A stretch of DNA of 64,000 nucleotides. Origin: Henricia sp. BOLD:AAB3569. Lineage: Eukaryota > Echinodermata > Asteroidea > Spinulosida > Echinasteridae. The notes beneath the pieces are model-generated. The model made no database searches. It saw only the letters and a program-made list of their open reading frames with translations, and had not been told where the DNA came from. The position numbers and the translations under genes are program-made. Every line of letters starts with the position of its first letter. Position 1 is the stretch's first letter. Location: positions 124,001 to 188,000 of the forward strand of contig JBBELK010000837.1 of the NCBI GenBank assembly GCA_037783545.1, in the 5' to 3' direction. Shown here piece after piece: positions 10,608 through 20,356 of this stretch.

Positions 10608-11115
10608 CTAGGCTTATCAATACCCCCAGGGTAGGCATATCAATACCCTGCACAATACCCTATTTTACTCGATTACTTTTAATTACATTTAGTCTAGTTT
10701 ACTACAATTGATGAGATTGGGTAGGCTTATCAATACCCACAGGGTAGGCATATCAATACCCTGGACAATTACGTTTAAGGCACATGTAGGCCTACCTCAG
10801 GGTAGGCATATCAATACCCTGCACAATACCCTAGTTTACTCGATTACTTTAAATTACATTCAGTCTAGTTTACTACAACAGACTACAAAAGTGTGACGTC
10901 AGTTGCCAACACACAAAGGGTGACGTTTTCACCTTATCCCTGCGCAATTACGTTTAAGGCGCATCCATGTTCCGCAGCGGTACCTCAGCGGAAGTGAATG
11001 TGCTCTGTTAAGTCTACATGTAGTTTACTCGATAACTTTTGATTACATTTAGTCTAGTTTACTACGATTGATGATATTGGGTATTGCTTATCAATACATG
11101 TACCCTGCACATTAT
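10608..11115 (+). repeat. Tandem-like cluster of GGGTAGGCATATCAATACCC repeats
   Basis: Several partial units occur (near 10608, 10719, 10797 and 11021). Each combines the hairpin-forming GGGTAGGCATATCAATACCC with TTTACTCGATTACTTTTAAT and TTTAGTCTAGTTTACTAC. CAATTACGTTTAAGG occurs at about 10766 and 10947. Another isolated copy lies at about 16012-16042. The family is unknown. Confidence 0.65.
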
Positions 11116-11204
11116 CAATACATTAACCCACGCTGTTAAAGAAAGCAAGCTATATAAGAACCTACTGGAAGCATAAACCAGAATACATATAAAAACACAG
11201 AATA

Positions 11205-11248
11205 ATGCATAGAATATAAATGCATAGAATATAAATGCATAGAATTAA
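11205..11248 (+). repeat. 15-bp minisatellite, about 2.9 copies
   Basis: The unit ATGCATAGAATATAA is repeated at 11205-11219 and 11220-11234, followed by a partial third copy. Confidence 0.8.
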
Positions 11249-11601
11249 GCAAAATAAATAAGCCACCTCCTCTCAACTACCCCCGTTGGAGGTCTCCGAA
11301 CTGAAAAGGATGCAAACCTGTAAGAAATCACAGATTGCGGTAAAGAACGCCTACCGTACTTTCCGTCCAATGTCCCGTGAAAGTAACGACGTCAAACATT
11401 GAAACCACTATCCGCTATGCACTGCACCCCACCTAATACAATGCATTGCCTAGACTGGTCACACTGTCCTCACCAGTCAACGTCGTGGGCTACATGTGTT
11501 AAGTGGCATGCAAACGACCGCATGGACGGGGAGCAGTCCAAGCCAAGCATTGCCCGCGGGGCACGAAGGCGGCCGGCGCGCGGCTTCAATTCTAGTCCAG
11601 A
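11249..11601. other. Intergenic, nothing recognised
   Basis: A modest open frame crosses this stretch but shows no family resemblance and runs into the adjacent repeat element. Confidence 0.4.
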
Positions 11602-11698
11602 TTCTGGACTATATTATTGCGATATTGGATCGTAGCGCGGCCGACTATAGAGGGCGGAATATCGATATGATTTGGACAGCGCATAATATAGTCCAGAA
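11602..11698 (+). mobile_element. 97-bp MITE-like element, copy 1
   Basis: The ends are inverted repeats: TTCTGGACTATATTATTGCG and CGCATAATATAGTCCAGAA. The interior carries GGCCGACTATAGAGGGCGGA. A near-identical copy in opposite orientation lies at 15743-15839. Homology continues a few bases beyond both ends (AACTTAACCTC, and AGTCCAGA forming a further small palindrome), so the true boundaries may be wider. Confidence 0.65.
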
Positions 11699-11924
11699 CT
11701 TAACCTCCAGTTCCCTGAGAAATTTCAGGGAACTATAGCTCCGCCCACCTAGTCTGATTGGACGCAGCGCTTATCAATCATGTGTGTGAGGCGCGCCGAA
11801 TAATCGACGGTCTGGAATCGATTCTCGAAAATTGTCCGCGCAATGTACGCGTAGTCATTATAATATTATAATGTATACATATCGGCCTCCTATGCCGGCT
11901 AATGCGCTGTGCATTATGAAACGA

Positions 11925-11988
11925 ACAAACATACAGTATACACCTGCATGGCTATAGCCACGCATGCAGGTGTATACTGTATGTTTGT
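11925..11988. repeat. Perfect hairpin, 26-bp arms
   Basis: The arms at 11925-11950 and 11963-11988 are exact inverted repeats (ACAAACATACAGTATACACC..) around a 12-bp loop. No coding or RNA gene context was identified. Confidence 0.9.
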
Positions 11989-12214
11989 AGTAGTTGGAAA
12001 GATGAGTTGAGAAGTTGATCAGATTTTGTCTTCAAAAGTACTCATCAAGCATATCTGTACGTGCAGATTTGATGAAAAATATATAGGAGTGAGACAAACA
12101 AGATTTTGTGCGGAAACACTTCTTCATCCTGCCGTGTTCAAATTTTCTCACTTATAATTTTAGGTTTTTCCCATCAAATCAGTGCACTTTAGTTTAAAGA
12201 AACAAATCTTATCT

Positions 12215-12278
12215 ACTAAATTCTGACCTCTTGACCTTAAAAATAGCTATTTTTAAGGTCAAGAGGTCAGAATTTAGT
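12215..12278. repeat. Perfect 64-bp palindrome without spacer
   Basis: Two exact 32-bp arms meet at TAGCTA (12244-12249). Each arm carries AGGTCA-AG-AGGTCA, a direct repeat spaced by two bases, the form of nuclear-receptor DR2 sites. The palindrome itself is seen directly. A regulatory role is speculative. Confidence 0.9.
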
Positions 12279-12849
12279 CAAATAAAGACAGTGTGCTTTG
12301 TGTATTTTATTGCATGGTATTTAAGAAAAATGTACATGGTAAAATAAAGCCAGTTATTAGTTCCAACAAAAGCAGGTGTACTAGATTTGTTGACTAAATA
12401 TATGGCCACTTTAGTACAAAATCCTCTAGGGCCAGGAAATTTAGGCTCACGGCTACACAATAGGCAAAAAAAGGCCCATAGTATAGTTTCTATTGCAGTT
12501 ACCCATCATAAGTTTACTTCACAACTACACAAGAAAAACCAGACTAAAAGTGTAGATAACAATAACAAATTTTTAAACATCACATAATTTGTGGAAAAAA
12601 TTGCCAACTAAAGTATATTTTTTTTTACCATTCATTGACACAAAAACCATACATGTATTTGTTTAGGTTTTCTGAAGTATTACTGCATGCATCATTTGCT
12701 GAAATTTCTACCAGGCATTTTATCAACATTATTCTTTTAAAGCTTGACAGGGTGCTCCACATTACAAACATTAACAAATTTGCAAAGCAAATTGCACCCT
12801 GTTTTAAAAGCCATTAGCTTTTTGTTTATATACAGACATTGGTGCTGTT

Positions 12850-13140
12850 CATTTAAATTTTAAATGAATAAAATACAACATTTTCAACTTTGACAATTTG
12901 TTTACAAAAACTAAGAGAAAGTATAGAAAAACATGAATTCAAACTGGAGTTGTGCAAACTGCTGCGGTATTTTTTCCATTTTTTTTACAAGCAACATGTA
13001 AAACAAACTCAAATGATGCAGCCATGGGTTACAAGAGTTTCATCAAAGTTGGAGAAAATGGTGCAATATTTTGTGCAGAGTTTAGAGTGATCCTGTGTTT
13101 GCCTGATGTGATGTCATAACTTTGCTCATGAACATACAAA
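12850..13140 (-). repeat. Dispersed repeat, copy 2
   Basis: It is the inverted counterpart of 6985-7350, best conserved at 12980-13120. AT-rich unassigned DNA lies on both sides (12279-12849 and 13141-13762), with no genes seen. Confidence 0.55.
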
Positions 13141-13762
13141 TTCAAAAGCTTGATTTTTTTATACCATTTCAAAGACCCCTCAAATATTTGTTCCCACTGT
13201 TCCAATATTATGGACCCATAAAGAGGCAGATTGGGGGGTGGGGGCGGGGGCGTTCAGCTCTTACACCATTGCAACAATAGAAAATGTACATGTATTGCAT
13301 TATATGTGTCTGCCTTTCTGAAATTTCTGACATACATCAAATGATAGGATGAATGATCACTGCCCTGATTTGAAAAATCACTGACTAGTATATATAGTGT
13401 TATGTTTTTGAAGATGGTTCATTGTCTGTGCACTTTATCTCACCCTCTGAAAATATGTTACATTTGAACAGAAAATGCGGCATACCTTTCTGATTTGCTC
13501 TGCAGCTTTTTGGAGAAATTCCTGTACAAAAAAGGGGCAATTTTTACAACTTCCTGATCTGTGCAAAGCTGCATTAATTGTACACTTATATATTTTGTTG
13601 TCTACAAAGTAATTTTGCTCTAAATTTAATTACGGCAGATGCAGAAATTGTTCATATTTCATTCACAGAGAGTAATCCTCTGCATCAGCACGTATATGAA
13701 CATTCTGTGCATGGCTGCAGGTCACATTGAAAAATGAGTGTGAAAGGCAAATTGAACAATAG

Positions 13763-15230
13763 TAATAAACTCATGTGTGTAGCTCATTATTGCAGTTGTG
13801 CAGCTCAGAATGCATGTTTTTGAATCTTGATGTACTCCTACTGAATTCAGGAATTCAGTTTTGTTAAAAATTGCAACTGAAATATTAATAATTTCTTATT
13901 TTGCAGATTAACATTCCATTCTTTTGAAAGTACACTATGTTAATGAAAACCCTCATTGCAATTCAAGAATACTCATAATTGATTAGTTTTGTGTTTCACA
14001 TGTTGAGACACTGAACAATATGAGACTTCTAAATTTGAAGGAATGGAGTGCTCACTCGCAGTTTTGCTTCACACCCCATGCCATTTTTCAATGAATGTTC
14101 AGGTCATATAGGCCTACCTAGACAATTATACTGGCTGAGGATTGTTGTATCAACTATTACTAGGCCTAATTTGAAATGTTTGAACTTGAATAAATGTCTG
14201 GGAACTTATTTTGTTGAGTTTGTATTGAGGTGGCATAGTCATGAAGTCCCCCGGCCTGGCCTTTTTTTTCTACAGGAGGGAAACATTTCATGTGAATTGT
14301 GTGCCTGCTTATTTGCACATTGCAAACAAATGTCTGTTATCTGAAAGGTCCCTTCAAAAATACTGGATCATGCAAATGGAATTGAAGGATTTAACACAAA
14401 TAAACTCAAGTGTGTAACTCAGTCTTAATTCAAAATGCATTTTTAAAATCTTGATGTACTGTCATACTGAATTCAGTTTTATTAAAAATTGCAACTGAAA
14501 GATGAATAATTACTATTTTTTGTAGATTAACATTCCCATCTGTTAAAAGTAGGGATTGGCATTTACGGTTAATTCAGAAACCGGTTTGCAATTCTTTCCA
14601 GTGTCGGTTAACCGGTTAACCGTTCAGCCGACACCAAAGTTGTTGGTGTTGTTTTACTTTATAGATGCATTTGCAATGCACACAATACCCCTATAGGCCC
14701 CCAAAATAACCATTGAATCTTTATCGGGTGAAAATTTTACTACGACTCCATATACATTTATTTCAATTTCATGAAGTAAATACAAAAAACCTTTGAAAAC
14801 TATTGTAAATTCTTTAAAATTGGGTTTCGTTTAAACGTTCGGCAAATTGGTTTTTAATTTTTTCCCCGGTTAACCGGTTAAATGTCCAATCCCTGGTTGA
14901 AAGAGTGCATTATGTTAATGAAAACCCTCAAATCAAGCATCCTCATGATAATTTGATTAGTTTTGTGCTTCACAAGTTCAGACAGATACATGAGACTTCC
15001 AAATTTGAAGGAATGGATTCAATGGACTGCTCACTTAATTGCAGTTTTGCTTCACACCCCATGTCGTTGTTAAATGAATGTTCAGGTCATAATCCCATAT
15101 TACTATAGGTGACTCTTGTGTCAAATATTAATTTAAATAAGACTACCGAGGACTTATTTTGCTGAGTTGTGTGCCTGCTTCATTATTTTGTGCATTGCAA
15201 AACATGTCTTATCTGAAGCTCCCACCCGGC
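13763..15230 (+). repeat. Tandem duplication of a ~0.6-kb non-coding segment
   Basis: Segment 1 (about 13763-14390) and segment 2 (about 14397-15230) share, in order, TCTTGATGTACT, AAAAATTGCAACTGAAA, AGATTAACATTCC, ATGTTAATGAAAACCCTCA, AAATTTGAAGGAATGGA and GCAGTTTTGCTTCACACCCC. Segment 2 is longer because it contains a 346-bp MITE. There is no coding potential. Confidence 0.7.
14550..14895. mobile_element. hAT-like MITE, 346 bp
   Basis: The termini are inverted: TAGGGATTGGCATTTA at the left and TAAATGTCCAATCCCTG at the right, with GGTTAACCGGTTAA words just inside both ends. The flanks GTTAAAAG (14542-14549) and GTTGAAAG (14896-14903) form an 8-bp target duplication with one mismatch, as expected for hAT. 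The upstream tandem segment (around 13922-13940) provides the uninterrupted site. No transposase is present. Confidence 0.75.
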
Positions 15231-15742
15231 GGGCCACAAAAATATTAGATCTGCTACTACATTGTACATGTTGAACTTCAAGAAAAGGATAAACAAGAAC
15301 TGCAGTTGGTTTTTTATAATATTTTAGTTGTTTTGCACTTTTAGCGCATGAAACTGAAGTAAATGGCACAACAAGGAATAAGCTATATCCAAAAATTTTT
15401 TCCCATGTAGGACCCCACCCAATCACTCGCACCCCCCTCACAGTAAACCTCCCAGGTACATGCAGTACCCCCACCAGTCCCCCTACGCCCCACCCCCAAA
15501 GTGACCTACCGTACCCACGTACGTTCGTGCTAGCTATCTCTATTCTCGCTGCATGAGCTGAGTCACATACACACTGCATACAATACGCGATATGTGTACA
15601 GTACATACTCGTATGCAGTTTGCGCACACGTACATGCATGCTGCGCTGCAGATATCGATATCGCGGTATCGAACACCGCGACGTGAATGAATATTTATGA
15701 GCTCGATTGACCTTTGACCCCAGCGGGGAATTTGAGGTTAAG
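15231..15742. other. Intergenic, nothing recognised
   Basis: A long open frame covers this stretch on the minus strand (15154-15888), but it runs through the 97-bp repeat and has no recognisable domain. It is treated as chance. Confidence 0.4.
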
Positions 15743-15839
15743 TTCTGGACTATATTATGCGCTGTCCAAATCATATCGATATTCCGCCCTCTATAGTCGG
15801 CCGCGCCACGATCCAATATCGCAATAATATAGTCCAGAA
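15743..15839 (-). mobile_element. 97-bp MITE-like element, copy 2
   Basis: It is the inverted counterpart of 11602-11698, with only a few differences across the interior. The two copies lie about 4 kb apart. Confidence 0.65.
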
Positions 15840-15848
15840 TCTGGACTA

Positions 15849-16225
15849 CTTCAATTCCTGTATAGCCAACTGCCACATCGATGGTCATTCAACCATTCAG
15901 TTGTCACGTGAGCGCATGCCCATTCACATGTTTTAATTGGCGTGCGCATTTTTTTGACAAAAATTAACTGTTTAATAACATAAGTTAGAAAACCGAAGAT
16001 CGGCTGGACCGATCAATACCCACAGGGTAGGCATATCAATACCCACAACCATCAGCTTGACCTCAAGTGCAAAATGTACATGTTCAAGAAATGCGTGGCT
16101 TCAATTCTCAAATAGCCAACTGCAACTGCATATCTCATCAAGCGCACACACATGTACATACATGGTCAAACCATTAAGTGTCACGTGAGCGCATGCCCAT
16201 ACACAGGGTTTAATTGGCGTGCGCA
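15849..16225 (+). repeat. Imperfect direct repeat pair
   Basis: 15849-15950 and 16099-16225 share CTTCAATTC, ATAGCCAACTGC, GTCACGTGAGCGCATGCCCA and TTTAATTGGCGTGCGCA. The GGGTAGGCATATCAATACCC family sits between them (about 16012-16042). Confidence 0.65.
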
Positions 16226-16736
16226 AATTTCAGGGGGAAATTGGAGGAAAACTAACATTCCGGAAGGGGCGTGGCTTCCATGGGGAGGCGGAGACCACGC
16301 ACGCAAACTTCAACTTTTCATAGGATCGTTTTAAACACCACCGTACCATCGTCATCGTGCAAAATGCAATGCCAACAACATTTTAAATAGGCATCACAAT
16401 AACCAGTTTTGTTTGAAAAATTTACCTTGTTAATAGGTCAACAATTGTGGATAATAAACAAAAAAGAATCCAGGCAACATCTACCGAAGATGTACACATC
16501 CGCTTCGCTACTCGTTGCAGACTCGGTCAGGTCGCCGAGCGCGCGGCATGCACAGTACATAGTACATATACGTGCACTTGCGTGACAACTAGTCTCGCAC
16601 AAGTTTTCTTCGCAAAATTACTGAATCAATTGAGGGCGCTCGTTAAAAAGTATGGTGTGCAAAAAGGTGGCCAAAAACAAAACTAATAGAAAAAAACACA
16701 ATAGATCGCGGCCGCGGAGCCCACAACAACAATTCC
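16226..16736. other. Boundary DNA before the tRNA array
   Basis: No gene was recognised. Similarity to the array begins at about 16737 with the GCGCGGTTTTCAG that precedes every tRNA-Lys in the left part of the array. Confidence 0.5.
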
Positions 16737-16750
16737 GCGCGGTTTTCAGG

Positions 16751-16823
16751 GCCCGGTTAGCTCAGTCGGTAGAGCATCAGACTTTTAATCTGAGGGTCAA
16801 GGGTTCAAGTCCCTTATCGGGCG
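16751..16823 (+). tRNA. trnK-UUU: tRNA-Lys(UUU), copy 1
   Basis: Decodes AAA/AAG as lysine. The cloverleaf is complete: acceptor GCCCGGT/ATCGGGC with discriminator G73, D stem GCTC/GAGC, anticodon stem TCAGA/TCTGA with loop CTTTTAA (anticodon 16784-16786), T stem AAGGG/CCCTT with loop TTCAAGT. The internal A box (TTAGCTCAGTCGG) and B box (GGTTCAAGTCC) mark an RNA polymerase III type 2 promoter. It is close to the widespread animal tRNA-Lys(UUU) body and matches the array consensus at every base. It has no intron and no encoded CCA. Confidence 0.95.
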
Positions 16824-17139
16824 AGACGTTTGCAAAGACGGTTGAGCATCTACTCTTTTTCCAATTTTAGGAGGGTTTGCAGCGTACATTCTTGAAATCA
16901 GCAAGTGAACCTAACAACATCGCGAAGAACATTTCCATCTCAGACCGTCGTCACGAAAAAGAAGCATGCAGTAAAGGAAACATTGCCAGGCTGATTTAAT
17001 TTTCGTTCTCGGCTACAGCGAGGAGGGCACGTACATTTTGTTTAGAAGGGGATGAATCACACATGCAGGGACGTACTTGCGCATCCTGATGCCTCGCTTT
17101 GTGCCGTAACTACAAACCTAAATTTCAAAACGGAACAGT

Positions 17140-17222
17140 TCCTTCGAGCCGGATTTGAACTAGCGACCTATCGATATCAATTTTACTACGGTCCACCGCT
17201 CTACCAACTGAGCTATCGAAGG
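17140..17222 (-). tRNA. trnY-GUA: tRNA-Tyr(GUA) with intron, copy 1 (decayed)
   Basis: The consensus of this gene family has acceptor CCTTCGA/TCGAAGG with discriminator A73, D stem GCTC/GAGC, anticodon stem GTGGA/TCCAT, loop CTGTAG-A and T arm GCTGG-TTCAAAT-CCGGC. A 10-base intron, TAAAATTGAT, follows position 37, the usual place for metazoan tRNA-Tyr introns, and is removed by tRNA splicing endonuclease. This copy departs from the consensus at T33 to C (the normally invariant U33), C41 to G (breaks the anticodon stem) and G52 to A (breaks the T stem). It is probably non-functional. Confidence 0.75.
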
Positions 17223-17338
17223 AAGACGTGCATATCGCTGTCATCACTGCCCGGAATTTTTTAAACATGTCTGTATCGTCAGACGATGCTGGTAAAATGT
17301 AAGCTAATTTCTTGTTACATGCAGACGCGGTTTTCAGA

Positions 17339-17411
17339 GCCCGGTTAGCTCAGTCGGTAGAGCATCAGACTTTTAATCTGAGGGTCAAGGGTTCAAGTCC
17401 CTTATCGGGCG
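17339..17411 (+). tRNA. trnK-UUU: tRNA-Lys(UUU), copy 2
   Basis: Identical to the consensus. Confidence 0.95.
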
Positions 17412-17728
17412 AGACGCTTGCAAAGACGGTTGAGCATCTACTCTTTTTTCCAATTTTAGGAGGGTTTGCAGGGTACATTCTTGAAATCAGGAAGTGAACC
17501 TAACAACATCGCGAAGAACATTTTCATCTCAGACAGTCGTCACGAAAAAGAAGCATGCAATAAAGGAAACATTGCCACGCTGATTTCATTTTCGTTGTCG
17601 GCAACAGCGAGGAGTGCACGTACATTTTGTAAAGAAGGGGATGAATCACACATGCAGTGACGTACATGCGCATCCTGATGCCTCGCTTTGTGCCGTAACT
17701 ACAAACCTAAATTTAAAAACGGAACAGT

Positions 17729-17811
17729 TCCTTCGAGCCGGATTTGAACTAGCGACCTATCAATATCAATTTTACTACAGTCCACCGCTCTACCAACTGA
17801 GCTATCGAAGG
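17729..17811 (-). tRNA. trnY-GUA: tRNA-Tyr(GUA), copy 2 (decayed)
   Basis: C40 to T and C41 to G weaken the anticodon stem, and G52 to A breaks the T stem. The intron is intact. Confidence 0.75.
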
Positions 17812-17927
17812 AAGACATGCATATCGCTGTCATCACTGCCCGGAATTTTTCAAACATGTCTGTATCGTCAGACGATGCTGGTAAAATGTAAGCTAATTTA
17901 TTGTTACATGCAGACGCGGTTTTCAGA

Positions 17928-18000
17928 GCCCGGTTATCTCAGTCGGTAGAGCATCAGACTTTTAATCTGAGGGTCAAGGGTTCAAGTCCCTTATCGGGCG
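17928..18000 (+). tRNA. trnK-UUU: tRNA-Lys(UUU), copy 3, A-box variant
   Basis: G10 to T disrupts both the D stem and the A box; the rest is consensus. Confidence 0.8.
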
Positions 18001-18316
18001 AGACGCTTGCAAAGACGGTTGAGCATCTACTCTTTTTCCAATTTTAGGAGGGTTTGCAGGGTACATTCTTGAAATCAGCAAGTGAACCTAACAACATCGC
18101 GAAGAACATTTTCATCTCAGACCGTCGTCACGAAAAAGAAGCATGCAGTAAAGGAAGCATTGCCAGGCTGATTTCATTTTCGTTTTCGGCTACAGCGAGG
18201 AGGGCACGTACATTTTGTTTAGAAGGGGATGAATCACACATGCAGGGACGTACTTGCGCATCCTTATGCCTCGCTTTGTGCTGTAACTACAAACCTAAAT
18301 TTCAAAACGGAACAGT

Positions 18317-18402
18317 TCCTTCGAGCCGGATTTGAACTAGCGACCTATCGATATCAATTTTACTACTGCAGTCCACCGCTCTACCAACTGAGCTATCAAA
18401 GG
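18317..18402 (-). pseudogene. tRNA-Tyr copy 3 with 3-base insertion
   Basis: Three extra bases at the anticodon/intron boundary turn CTGTAG into CTGCAGTAG, so a normal 7-base loop would present GCA or require altered splicing. It also carries C41 to G, G52 to A and C5 to T. The locus is 86 bp long. Confidence 0.75.
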
Positions 18403-18516
18403 AAGACGTGCATATCGCTGTCGTCCCTGCCCGGAATTTTTTTAACATGTCTGTATCGTCAGACGATGCTGGTACAATGTAAGCTAATTTCTTGTTACAA
18501 GGAGGCGCATTTCAGA

Positions 18517-18589
18517 GCCCGGTTAGCTCAGTCGGTAGATCATCAGACGTTTAATCTGAGGGTCAAGGCTTCAAGTCCCTTATCGGGCG
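18517..18589 (+). pseudogene. tRNA-Lys copy 4, damaged
   Basis: T33 to G removes the invariant base before the anticodon, G24 to T breaks the D stem and G53 to C breaks the T stem. The UUU triplet remains. Confidence 0.7.
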
Positions 18590-18905
18590 AGACGCTTGCA
18601 AAGACGGTTGAGCATCTACTCTTTTTCCAATTTTAGGAGGGTTTGCAGGGTACATTCTTGAAATCAGGAAGTGAACCTAACAACATCGCGAAGAACATTT
18701 TCATCTGAGACAGTCGTCACGAAAAAGAAGCATGCAATAAAGGAAACATTGCCACGCTGATTTCATTTTCGTTGTCGGCAACAGCAAGGAGTGCACGTAC
18801 ATTTTGTAAAGAAGGGGATGAATCACACATGCAGTGACGTACATGCGCATCCTGATGCCTCGCTTTGTGCCGTAAATACAAACCTAAATTTAAAAACGGA
18901 ACAGT

Positions 18906-18988
18906 TCCTTCGAGCCGGATTTGAACTAGCGACCTATCGATATCAATTTTACTACAGTCCACCGCTCTACCAACTGAGCTATCGAAGG
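18906..18988 (-). tRNA. trnY-GUA: tRNA-Tyr(GUA), copy 4 (decayed)
   Basis: C41 to G and G52 to A, the same two lesions as the other left-edge copies. Confidence 0.75.
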
Positions 18989-19104
18989 AAGACATGCATA
19001 TCGCTGTCATCACTGCCCGGAATTTTTTAAACATGTCTGTATCGTCAAACGATGCTGGTAAAATGTAAGCTAATTTCTTGTTACATGCAGACGCGGTTTT
19101 CAGA

Positions 19105-19177
19105 GCCCGGTTAGCTCAGTCGGTAGAGCATCAGACTTTTCATCTGAGGGTCAATGGTTCAAGTCCCTTATCGGGCG
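19105..19177 (+). tRNA. trnK-UUU: tRNA-Lys, copy 5, variant
   Basis: A37 to C beside the anticodon and G51 to T in the T stem. Confidence 0.75.
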
Positions 19178-19496
19178 AGACGCTTGCAAAGACGGTTGAG
19201 CATCTACTCTTTTTTTTCCAATTTTAGGAGGGTTTGCAGGATACATTCTTGAAATCAGCAAGTGAACCTAACAACATCGCGAAGAACATGTTCATCTCAG
19301 ACAGTCGTCACGAAAAAGAAGCATGCAGTAAAGGAAACATTGCCACGCTGATTTCATTTTCGTTGTCGGCAACAGCGAGGAGTGCACGTACATTTTGTAA
19401 ACAAGGGGATGAATCACACATGCAGTGACGTACATGCGCATCCTGATGCCTCGCTTTGTGCCGTAAATACAAAGCTAAATTTCAAAACGGAAACGT

Positions 19497-19579
19497 TCCT
19501 TCGAGCCGGATTTGAACCAGCGCCCTATGGATATCAATTTTACTACAGTCCACCGCTCTACCAACTGAGCTATCGAAGG
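19497..19579 (-). tRNA. trnY-GUA: tRNA-Tyr(GUA), copy 5
   Basis: One change, T47 to G in the variable loop. This is the first copy from the left with intact anticodon and T stems. Confidence 0.88.
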
Positions 19580-19695
19580 AAGACATGCAGATCGTTGTCG
19601 TCACTCCCCGGAATTTTTTCAACATGTCTGTATCATCAGACGATGCTGGTAAAATGTAAGCTAATTTCTTGTTACATGGAGGCGCGGTTTTCAGA

Positions 19696-19768
19696 GCCCG
19701 GTTAGCTCAGTCGGTAGATCATCAGACTTTTAATCTGAGGGTCAAGGGTTCAAGTCCCTTATCGGGCG
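19696..19768 (+). tRNA. trnK-UUU: tRNA-Lys(UUU), copy 6, variant
   Basis: G24 to T breaks the D stem. Confidence 0.8.
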
Positions 19769-20084
19769 AGACGCTTGCAAAGACGGTTGAGCATCTACTC
19801 TTTTTCCAATTTTAGGAGGGTTTGCAGGGTACATTCTTGAAATTAGGAAGTGAACCTAACAACATCGCGAAGAACATTTTCATCTTAGACAGTCGTCACG
19901 AAAAAGAAGCATGCAGTAAAGGAAACATTGCCACGCTGATTTCATTTTCGTTGTCGGCTACAGCGAGGGGTGCACGTACATTTTGTAAACAAGGGGATGA
20001 ATCACACATGCAGTGACGTACATGCGCATCCTGATGCCTCGCTTTGTGCCGTAAATACAAAGCTAAATTTCAAAACGGAAACGT

Positions 20085-20167
20085 TCCTTCGAGCCGGATT
20101 TGAACCAGCGACCTATGGATATCAATTTTACTACAGTCCACCGCTCTACCAACTGAGCTATCGAAGG
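20085..20167 (-). tRNA. trnY-GUA: tRNA-Tyr(GUA), copy 6
   Basis: Identical to the consensus including the 10-base intron. Confidence 0.93.
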
Positions 20168-20283
20168 AAGACATGGAGATCGTTGTCGTCACTCCCCGGA
20201 ATTTTTTCAACATGTCTGTATCATCAGACGATGCTGGTAAAATGTAAGCTAATTTCTTGTTACCTGGAGGCGCGGTTTTCAGA

Positions 20284-20356
20284 GCCCGGTTAGCTCAGTC
20301 GGTAGATCATCAGACTTTTAATCTGAGGGTCAAGGGTTCAAGTCCCTTATCGGGCG
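20284..20356 (+). tRNA. trnK-UUU: tRNA-Lys(UUU), copy 7, variant
   Basis: G24 to T, as in copy 6. Confidence 0.8.

Noticed and set aside
15154..15888. 244-codon minus-strand open frame
   Set aside because: It runs through the 97-bp inverted-repeat element and low-complexity sequence, has no recognisable domain, and no upstream or downstream gene structure. Treated as chance.
1..16736. Host protein-coding exons in the left flank
   Set aside because: All open frames are under 150 codons apart from one chance frame, none shows a domain, and most overlap repeats. Short exons cannot be excluded without transcript data.
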